From the NCBI GenBank assembly GCA_002313335.1, contig DCBC01000138.1, forward strand, positions 1 through 21,723: 21,723 nucleotides of DNA. The letters are read 5' to 3'. Origin of the DNA: Porticoccaceae bacterium UBA1117. Lineage in GTDB: Bacteria; Pseudomonadota; Gammaproteobacteria; Pseudomonadales; Porticoccaceae. The notes under the pieces are model-generated. The model saw only the letters and a program-made list of their open reading frames with translations. It searched no databases and was not told where the DNA came from. Below are positions 16,100 to 21,723 of this stretch, piece by piece. Made by a program: the position numbers and the translations under genes. Each line of letters opens with the position of its first letter. Positions within the stretch are counted from its first letter, which is position 1.

Positions 16100-16774
16100 A
16101 TGCAAAATTCCACCCCCTCAACCACTTCGGGTGTCAATGGGCTAGTTCAGGACTGGGTCTCAGATAAAGATGCATTTAAAAATGTTTCCTGGGGAAAAAC
16201 CATGATGTGGATTTTTCTGCTTAGTGATACATTTATTTTTAGTTGTTTTTTAGTTGCCTATATGTCGGTGAGGATGACAACCGCAGAGCCTTGGCCTAAT
16301 TCTAGTGAGGTGTTCGCTCTCACTATTGCAGGCGAACATATTCCCTTGATCCTTATTGCGATTATGACTTTTGTGCTGATTACGAGCAGTGGCACCATGG
16401 CAATGGCCGTTAATTGTGGCTATCGCGGTCAACGCAAAAAAGCGGCGATGCTAATGTTGGTTACTGCTTTGTTTGGCGTATTTTTTGTGGGGATGCAGGC
16501 CTTTGAGTGGACCAAGTTAATTGTTGAGGAAGGTGTGCGCCCTTGGGGTAATCCTTTGGGTGCCGCGCAGTTCGGTGCAGCTTTTTTTATGATCACAGGG
16601 TTTCATGGTTTTCACGTATCCATTGGCGTGGTTTATCTCACTGTTGTTGCGCTAAAAGTACTGCGCGGTGACTACGAAGAGAGGGGCTATGAAATTGTTG
16701 AAATCACTGGGCTGTACTGGCACTTTGTTGATCTTGTTTGGGTCTTTATATTTGCATTCTTTTATCTTTGGTAG
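16100..16774 (+). CDS. coxC: Heme-copper oxidase subunit III (second of two)
   Basis: The protein has 224 residues and five membrane helices (35-57, 78-106, 115-135, 155-186 and 203-223). The standard signatures are present: FFMITGFHGFHVSIG (162-176), LYWHFVDLVWVFIF (205-218) and the conserved glutamate E136 in GMQAFEW. It looks more like canonical bacterial subunit III than its upstream neighbour. Subunit III stabilises proton uptake and lifetime of subunit I. The ribosome site AGGAGA lies inside the end of the previous gene, so the two are probably translationally coupled. Confidence 0.88.
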   Translation: MQNSTPSTTSGVNGLVQDWVSDKDAFKNVSWGKTMMWIFLLSDTFIFSCFLVAYMSVRMTTAEPWPNSSEVFALTIAGEHIPLILIAIMTFVLITSSGTMAMAVNCGYRGQRKKAAMLMLVTALFGVFFVGMQAFEWTKLIVEEGVRPWGNPLGAAQFGAAFFMITGFHGFHVSIGVVYLTVVALKVLRGDYEERGYEIVEITGLYWHFVDLVWVFIFAFFYLW

Positions 16775-16785
16775 GGGAGTTAACC

Positions 16786-17109
16786 ATGCAGCATAGCAGT
16801 GATGCACACGTTCAAGAACATCCGATAAGCCTATATTTTAAAGTTTGGGGGTTATTGTTCGTTCTCAGCAGCTTTTCTTACCTAGTTGATTACATGCAAA
16901 TTCAAGGTGGATTGCGCTGGACGTTAATTCTAGTATTTATGTTCCTAAAAGCTGGGTTAATTATTGCTGTATTTATGCATATGATATGGGAGCGAGTTGC
17001 TTTTGTACTGGCAATTTTGATGCCACCACTATGTATTTTGGTACTAATTGCATTAATGGCTAGTGAGGCTAGCTATACCTATTTTAATCGGCTGCTATTT
17101 TTTCAGTAA
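16786..17109 (+). CDS. Cytochrome c oxidase subunit IV family protein
   Basis: The product is a 107-residue protein with three membrane helices (about 17-36, 43-63 and 68-92). FMHMIWERVAF resembles the MHL-x-WER stretch of small prokaryotic subunit IV (CyoD/COX4-like) proteins, which assist assembly of subunits I and III. An in-frame upstream ATG at 16738 would lie inside the previous gene. The ATG at 16786 is chosen because GGGGAG (16774-16779) sits six bases upstream. It is the last gene of the operon and its stop is only 4 bp from the stop of the convergent gene. Confidence 0.85.
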   Translation: MQHSSDAHVQEHPISLYFKVWGLLFVLSSFSYLVDYMQIQGGLRWTLILVFMFLKAGLIIAVFMHMIWERVAFVLAILMPPLCILVLIALMASEASYTYFNRLLFFQ

Positions 17110-17113
17110 GACA

Positions 17114-17671
17114 CTAGGGCATAACCTTTATGAAATTCTTGAAACGATCCTGCAGACGTATAAACCAGTGAGGCACTGATGGCCCCTCTCCTGCAGCTAC
17201 TAACTGCGGGTGAGAGCGGATAATATCTCCCAGTATTTTCTCTTTTTCTGATTCGATATCTACAAAAAACAAATGATTACCGGCTTTCAACTCAGACTCA
17301 AAATGAGAAAAGCGTTTGTTTTTTATTTGGATACCAAAGAATCCACCCTCCCATGTACAAAAGCCAAGTACTACGATGGCTAAAAATACAAAAGGGATCC
17401 ATGTTGGACCCTCTGCCCAGCCAGTTAGATGGGCTGTTAGTAAGATGCTTACAGATATCGCCAGTCCGATTAATGCGCCGATCTCTGTCCCATGCACGAC
17501 GTCGGTTCGTAGTACCGCTTCAACCTCATGAAGACGGCTATGTTGAGCTACAGCGACGTCATCTAGGCTTAATACGTGAATATGTGGCGTTGATATTCCT
17601 TGGTTCTCTAGCTCTTTTTCCACATCTTCTAGTTCATCAAGATTACTACTGATATAAAAATGGCGTCTCAT
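17114..17671 (-). CDS. Conserved-type two-helix membrane protein, function unknown
   Basis: I do not assign a function. The product has 185 residues. A hydrophilic N-terminal alpha/beta domain (1-58) looks like a small stress-protein (17M/DUF1269-like) fold. It is followed by two membrane helices (about 62-83 and 90-108) with glycine spacing (GTEIGALIGL, FCTWEGGFFG). A second hydrophilic domain (115-165) has a similar strand pattern. Both soluble parts probably face the cytoplasm. The start ATG at 17671 has a strong AAGGGG site seven bases upstream. It is convergent with, and nearly abuts, the oxidase operon. Confidence 0.7.
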   Translation of the reverse strand: MRRHFYISSNLDELEDVEKELENQGISTPHIHVLSLDDVAVAQHSRLHEVEAVLRTDVVHGTEIGALIGLAISVSILLTAHLTGWAEGPTWIPFVFLAIVVLGFCTWEGGFFGIQIKNKRFSHFESELKAGNHLFFVDIESEKEKILGDIIRSHPQLVAAGEGPSVPHWFIRLQDRFKNFIKVMP

Positions 17672-17785
17672 AGCCCAACCCCTTTATTTTTATTATTTAG
17701 GTGAGGCGAATGAGTTTGTGTATGTACTACGCGGTCGTTAACGCGTCAATTAATCATGCGCCTTCTACTTGAGTATAGGACAGGT

Positions 17786-17815
17786 ATTGAGGTGTGTCGA
17801 AAGACACCCCTCAAT
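17786..17815 (-). terminator. Hairpin with GAAA tetraloop, probable terminator of the purC transcript
   Basis: Bases 17786-17798 pair with 17803-17815 in 13 positions with a single T/C mismatch. They close a C-GAAA-G loop; on the minus strand the loop reads TTTC. It lies 37 bases beyond the stop of the 158-residue gene. No T-tract is visible on either strand, so it may be a 3' end stabiliser rather than a classical intrinsic terminator. The rest of the 180-bp gap is unremarkable. Confidence 0.45.
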
Positions 17816-17851
17816 GAGTTGGAGGAGATTATTTTACATTGACGACCGAGG

Positions 17852-18328
17852 CTAGGATTGGAACTGCTCTGGATTCATAAACATCAGTTTTACGATCAAG
17901 GCTTCCTCTGCAGGTTCCACTGCCATCATAAGAACATTAATGTCCTCTCCGATCTTAACGCCAGTAGGTACGTTAAACAGTAAACCGCCAGTGGTTTCAT
18001 TGGTTAGCGTATGCAAGTCTTTTAACTCTTTGTCTTTGCGCACTTCAGTTTCGAACTTCTGTAGCATAGTCTTGATCGAAATTTCAAAATTTGGATAGTT
18101 AAACTGACCACGATATTCGCTACGGTCTAGCTGTAACTTGATAGGTATTACCATTCCATTTTTCTCGGATGTGAGCTGGCCCGATTGCACTAACTCGCCT
18201 TGCTTAAGCTCTTTGAAGAGCTTTTTAGCGTCCTCCGGCTTTTGTCGAATAAAGCCCGCGATCAGCAGATTCACACCAAGGTTAAACAGTTTTCTTGAGT
18301 CAATGTTGATGTTCTTTTCTTCAGTCAT
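17852..18328 (-). CDS. Hypothetical protein, 158 residues
   Basis: I do not recognise a family. The protein is soluble, without signal peptide or membrane helix, and highly charged at 28-50 and 90-107 (KFETEVRKDKELKDL). A hydrophobic N-terminal helix, KLFNLGVNLLIAGF, is at 13-26. Several beta-strand-like stretches follow (MVIPIKLQL 59-67, FEISIKTML 81-89 and ALIVKLMFM 143-151). The composition and stop-free length argue for a real gene. It lies 50 bp downstream of purC on the same strand, so it is probably co-transcribed. The start ATG at 18328 has only a weak AGGC site. Confidence 0.65.
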   Translation of the reverse strand: MTEEKNINIDSRKLFNLGVNLLIAGFIRQKPEDAKKLFKELKQGELVQSGQLTSEKNGMVIPIKLQLDRSEYRGQFNYPNFEISIKTMLQKFETEVRKDKELKDLHTLTNETTGGLLFNVPTGVKIGEDINVLMMAVEPAEEALIVKLMFMNPEQFQS

Positions 18329-18378
18329 GGTAATCGCCTGGTGTGTGTTAATTCTGTAGGATTTTGATCTTCGAAAAG

Positions 18379-19488
18379 CTAACCGTAGTTAACTAGTCCA
18401 TAGTCGCGATCCAAGATTGCGAGTATCTCCGCCTTTGGATTATCGGACATTATCAAAGGTTGCCCCGTTATTTTCTCGGCAAGATTAACATAGGTGTCTG
18501 ACACCTGCATCATCATGCTTTCGGGTAGTTCGTTGTTTTTTGCTAAGGCGTAGCGCTCATCCATTCGGTTCTTATCGAGTAGAATTTCAGGCTCCGAAAA
18601 ATGTGCTAACAGCAATTGGCGAAAGCCTTCTTTCGAATTCTCGACCACTTTGCCATCTCTGTAATTGGCACCGTCCCATATCCTTGAAGAATCTGGCGTA
18701 CCTACTTCATCCATATAAATAAGCTTTTCCTTTCCTTGCTTGTCAGTTACATAGCCAAATTCAAACTTAGTATCGACAAAAACTTGATCCAGCTTTGCAA
18801 GCTCGGCGCTGATAACCCCGAAACCTTCTCTGAGTAACTTTTCATACTCGTCGATATCACCTTTGTTGTTAAACTTAAAGGCAGCAGCATTATTTTCTAT
18901 GTCAGCTCGTGAAATGTTCACATCATCCACCTCAGGTACGCCAGGAATACCAGCAAGAATACCCTTGGTAGATGGAGTAATGAGTAACTCCGCTAGTTTC
19001 TGATCACGACCCAAACCATCTTCTAATTCAATACCGCAGAAGTCTCTTTCGCCTTTTTCGTAGGACCGCCACATTGAGCCAGTTATGTACTGGCGACATA
19101 TAGCTTCAATCATTACTGGTTTAGCTCTTTGAACAATCCACACTAGGGGGTGAGGAACATCAAGGATATGACTGTCAGCAAGACCCTGTTCGCGAAATAA
19201 TTTGAACCAATGATTAGAAATAGCATTTAGCGCGGCTCCTTTTCCTGGAACCCCACGCATATCACCTTCACCGCGCCAAATACATTCAAACGCTGAAATG
19301 CGGTCACTAATGACCATTATGGCTAGAGGCGCATCTGAAGCTACATCATAATTTTTTTCAGCAATCAGTCTCCGGCTATCACTCTCTGTCAGCCAATATA
19401 CCGACCGGACTTTACCGCTATGGACCGGCTGATCGGAGCGAATGGGAAGGTCATTATTCGATGCTAATACTTTGTTCGCAAGACTCAT
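18379..19488 (-). CDS. purC: Phosphoribosylaminoimidazole-succinocarboxamide synthase (long form)
   Basis: The protein has 369 residues and joins CAIR and aspartate with ATP to make SAICAR in purine synthesis. It belongs to the long form (about 367 residues) seen in Vibrio and relatives, not the 237-residue E. coli form. The motifs are GKVR (25-28), SDRISAFE (61-68), [16 protein letters not shown] (128-143), VDTKFEFG (238-245) and [10 protein letters not shown] (260-269). Residue 68 is Glu, where the family usually has Asp (SAFD). The GAA codon is clear, and the rest of the active site is intact. The start ATG at 19488 is preceded by an AGGC-like site. A PurR box was not found in the 161-bp divergent region. 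Confidence 0.95.
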   Translation of the reverse strand: MSLANKVLASNNDLPIRSDQPVHSGKVRSVYWLTESDSRRLIAEKNYDVASDAPLAIMVISDRISAFECIWRGEGDMRGVPGKGAALNAISNHWFKLFREQGLADSHILDVPHPLVWIVQRAKPVMIEAICRQYITGSMWRSYEKGERDFCGIELEDGLGRDQKLAELLITPSTKGILAGIPGVPEVDDVNISRADIENNAAAFKFNNKGDIDEYEKLLREGFGVISAELAKLDQVFVDTKFEFGYVTDKQGKEKLIYMDEVGTPDSSRIWDGANYRDGKVVENSKEGFRQLLLAHFSEPEILLDKNRMDERYALAKNNELPESMMMQVSDTYVNLAEKITGQPLIMSDNPKAEILAILDRDYGLVNYG

Positions 19489-19649
19489 TGTTGTTGCCTG
19501 GGTTATTATTTTAAAAGCGATCTACTTTAAAAAATGTGTCAGCAGATTTTAGCAATTCAGAATCACTTGGGTAAAGCAAAGAATGTCGCTAAACTGCGTT
19601 ATTGTAAGATTTAGTCTAAGTATGACCACCAATTTAAGGATTATTTAAA

Positions 19650-20573
19650 ATGCCAACAATTCTGATGACTGGCGGTAGTGGCTTTATTGGCAGAAATTTT
19701 TGCCGTGAAGCAGAAAAGTTAGGCTGGTCGTTAATAGTGCTAACTCGGAATGTGAGGGCCGCGAAGGAGGTTTTGCCCAGCTCGATTCAGCTTATTTCCT
19801 CTCTTGAACAAATATCTAATGATAGACAAATTGATACAGTGATTAATTTGGCTGGAGAGCCGTTGGCTGAAAAACGTTGGACTGAATCACGGAAAAAACA
19901 GTTCCACTCTAGTCGAGCTGGTCTTACCGATAAGCTCTATGAGTTTTTTAGCCATCGACAATCAGTTCCAGATACGCTTATTAGTGGCTCTGCAATTGGC
20001 TATTATGGGCCTGGCAACGAACCTGTGGATGAGTCAAATAGTGGCGAAGATGGTTTCTCCCACAGACTTTGTGCTAATTGGGAATCCAGTGCCCTGAAAT
20101 TTGAAAAGTTTGGTACGCGGGTGTGTCTAATGCGTACTGGAATTGTTCTTGGTGAGGATGGTGCGCTTGCTAAGATGCTACCTCCCTTTAAGTTGGGGCT
20201 GGGAGGCCCTATTGGCGATGGTCGGCAATTTATGTCTTGGATTCACATTCAGGACATGGTTGAACTGTTAAAATACTGTGTTTTAAACACTAGTTTGACT
20301 GGGCCTATTAATGCTACAGCACCCAATCCGGTGACCAACCGACAATTTACACAGGCATTAGCCTCTGCATTAAAGAGACCTGCATTACTGCCCATGCCTG
20401 CGGTGATGGTCAAGGTGTTATTTGGTGAAATGGGACTCGAGCTGTTGTTGCAAGGCCAGTTGGTTAAACCCACAAAAGCGGTCAATGAGGGCTTTGAGTT
20501 TAAGTTTCCTCATCTCCAGGTGGCACTTCGCGATTTAATTGAAAAATCTTCGAGCGATGCTAAAAATAGCTAG
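19650..20573 (+). CDS. TIGR01777 family epimerase-like protein (YfcH-like)
   Basis: This 307-residue extended SDR has TGGSGFIG at 7-14, NLAGEPLAEKRW at 66-77, SGSAIGYYG at 112-120, RTGIVLG at 162-168 and MSWIHIQD at 195-202. These are the hallmarks of the YfcH/SulA-like TIGR01777 group. The C-terminal part (about 245-300) fits the DUF1731 tail. The catalytic Tyr-x3-Lys of classical SDRs is replaced by the GYYGPG segment, as usual in this group. The substrate is unknown for the family. The start ATG at 19650 has AAGGA about nine bases upstream. It is divergent from purC. Confidence 0.85.
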   Translation: MPTILMTGGSGFIGRNFCREAEKLGWSLIVLTRNVRAAKEVLPSSIQLISSLEQISNDRQIDTVINLAGEPLAEKRWTESRKKQFHSSRAGLTDKLYEFFSHRQSVPDTLISGSAIGYYGPGNEPVDESNSGEDGFSHRLCANWESSALKFEKFGTRVCLMRTGIVLGEDGALAKMLPPFKLGLGGPIGDGRQFMSWIHIQDMVELLKYCVLNTSLTGPINATAPNPVTNRQFTQALASALKRPALLPMPAVMVKVLFGEMGLELLLQGQLVKPTKAVNEGFEFKFPHLQVALRDLIEKSSSDAKNS

Positions 20574-20641
20574 AGACAGATGCGAGAAAATGTATACTTA
20601 CACCGCATTTAAAAAGCATCACTAACGAGGTAGGGAATTGC

Positions 20642-21478
20642 ATGGGTCATTTTTTTGAGCAAAAAACTGTCATTATTACCGGAGCTTCTGCTGGGGTTGG
20701 CGCAGCCTGCGCACACGCATTTGCAGGTCACAAAGCAAACTTAGTACTCTGTGCTCGTGGCCAAGCCGGCTTAGATGCAATAGCTGAGGAGTTATCATCT
20801 AAATGCTCCGTATTAACTGTCGCCATGGATGTTTCCGATACCGATCAATGCCTTGCACTGCTAAACAAAGCAGAAGCCGAATTCGGCCGAGTTGATGTGC
20901 TAATCAATAACGCAGGCATGCATAGCCGTGGAGATCTTGAAAAAGTTAACCCAGCTGATGTGGGTTTGATGGTAGATGTTAATCTGCGCGCACCATTAAT
21001 CCTTTCTTGTGCGGCTATACCCTTTATTAAAAAATCAGATGGTGGTGCAATCGTTATGGTCGGTTCACTTGCCGGAATGGCTCCGTTGCAAGGGGCGGCT
21101 ACTTACTCTGCCACCAAAGCGGGCTTACGGGCGTTTGCCTTTGCCCTTGCTGATGAGCTCCAAGACACTAATATTAACGTTGGCGTGGTATCCCCAGGAC
21201 CCATCGACACTGGGTTTATTATGAGTGAAATTGATATTGTTGAAGATATTGTATTCTCGCAGCCGATGAGTAGTGCAGATGGCGTTGCAGACGCTGTGGT
21301 GAGCATCGCCAGGGGCGAAAAAACTGAAATAGCGATGCCTGCGGCTAGTGGACGTCTGGTGACATTAAGTTATCTCTTCCCAGCTTTGCGACGCTTCATG
21401 CGACCAAGACTTTATGCCAAGGGTCTCAAGAACAAAGATAAATACCGTAATCGTAGTGCCGTTAATAAGGGACTTTAA
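20642..21478 (+). CDS. Classical short-chain dehydrogenase/reductase
   Basis: The protein has 278 residues. Visible motifs are the cofactor site TGASAGVG (13-20), NNAG (89-92), catalytic Ser142, Tyr155-x3-Lys159 (YSATK) and PGPIDT (186-191). Arg39 (in CARG) after the second strand favours NADP(H). The tail from about 240 is basic and hydrophobic (PALRRFMRPRLYAKGLKNK), as in SDRs that associate with membranes. The substrate is unknown; fatty-acyl, steroid-like or ketoacyl carbonyl reduction are all possible. It lies 68 bp after the TIGR01777 gene and 6 bp before the esterase gene. A GAGGTAGGG site precedes the ATG. Confidence 0.88.
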   Translation: MGHFFEQKTVIITGASAGVGAACAHAFAGHKANLVLCARGQAGLDAIAEELSSKCSVLTVAMDVSDTDQCLALLNKAEAEFGRVDVLINNAGMHSRGDLEKVNPADVGLMVDVNLRAPLILSCAAIPFIKKSDGGAIVMVGSLAGMAPLQGAATYSATKAGLRAFAFALADELQDTNINVGVVSPGPIDTGFIMSEIDIVEDIVFSQPMSSADGVADAVVSIARGEKTEIAMPAASGRLVTLSYLFPALRRFMRPRLYAKGLKNKDKYRNRSAVNKGL

Positions 21479-21484
21479 AACATT

Positions 21485-21723
21485 ATGCAGCTAAATTTCA
21501 GTGAGCAGGGTCAGGGGCACGCGGTAATCATTATGCATGGTATGTTCGGCTCCCTTTCAAATTTGGGTAATTTGGCGAGACATCTGGCTACCCACTGTAG
21601 AGTCATCAGTATTGATTTGCGTAACCATGGTGATTCACCGCATGAGTCAATAATGGATATTCCGTCAATGGCCAATGATATTGTTCAGCTAATGGATGAC
21701 TTGGCATTGTCAGAGGCGAGCTT
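21485..21723 (+). CDS. ybfF: Alpha/beta-hydrolase esterase (YbfF-like), cut by window edge
   Basis: The first 79 codons are visible. HGMFGSLSNLG (18-28) gives the oxyanion-hole HG motif, and IDLRNHGDSP (43-52) matches the RNHG-SP segment characteristic of E. coli YbfF-type acyl-CoA/ester hydrolases. The nucleophile serine elbow lies outside the window. It starts 6 bp after the SDR stop without a clear Shine-Dalgarno sequence, so translation is probably coupled to the SDR. Confidence 0.8.
   Translation, partial: MQLNFSEQGQGHAVIIMHGMFGSLSNLGNLARHLATHCRVISIDLRNHGDSPHESIMDIPSMANDIVQLMDDLALSEAS

Noticed and set aside
16738..16785. Upstream in-frame ATG for the subunit IV gene
   Set aside because: It lies within the subunit III coding region with no ribosome site; ATG 16786 has an ideal GGGGAG site.

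Overview
The window reads as ordinary chromosomal DNA of a gammaproteobacterium. The paired fabA-fabB anaerobic unsaturated fatty acid genes, an octaprenyl (ubiquinone side-chain) synthase, the long (~370-residue) form of PurC and a YbfF-type esterase all point that way. By eye the G+C content is moderate. Together with a caa3-like oxidase and a calcium-loop lipoprotein this would fit a marine lineage of the SAR92/Cellvibrionales sort, but that placement is inference. No phage, insertion sequence, CRISPR array, tRNA or rRNA is visible.

Layout. (1) 1-951, minus strand: fabA then fabB (fabB runs off the left edge). They are divergent from ispB (1147-2100, plus). (2) 2310-5276, plus: a three-gene proton-translocating transhydrogenase operon, pntAA-pntAB-pntB, followed by a hairpin terminator and a gene-free stretch with a nested foldable element (5407-5457). 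(3) 5604-6617, minus: a short-chain dehydrogenase close to the dehydrogenase domain of multifunctional enzyme type 2. Then come about 550 bp without a clear gene (one 54-codon reading frame) and a 456-residue lipoprotein with a barrel-hydrolase look (7168-8538, minus). (4) 8800-11379, plus: clpB, behind a very clear heat-shock (sigma-32) promoter. Its 3' end overlaps by 10 bp with a convergent LuxR-type regulator (11370-12197, minus). (5) 12507-17109, plus: a five-gene heme-copper oxidase operon comprising subunit II fused to cytochrome c, subunit I, two different subunit III-like proteins and subunit IV. It lies divergent from the LuxR gene, behind a leader rich in competing hairpins. (6) 17114-19488, minus: a two-helix membrane protein, an unrecognised 158-residue protein and purC. 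(7) 19650 to the right edge, plus: a TIGR01777 (YfcH-like) epimerase-family protein, a classical SDR and the start of a YbfF-type esterase.

How the genes work together. PntAA/AB/B makes NADPH at the expense of the proton gradient. The oxidase operon generates that gradient by passing electrons from ubiquinol/cytochrome c to oxygen, and IspB makes the quinone tail. FabA/FabB supply unsaturated acyl chains for the membrane. ClpB is the heat-shock disaggregase. The LuxR gene is the only transcription factor in the window and sits divergent to the oxidase operon, so it is the natural candidate regulator (inference). I do not see a convincing new biological system. The best leads are the regulatory region of the oxidase operon, the predicted leaderless LuxR mRNA, the unassigned lipoprotein and the folded non-coding element after pntB.
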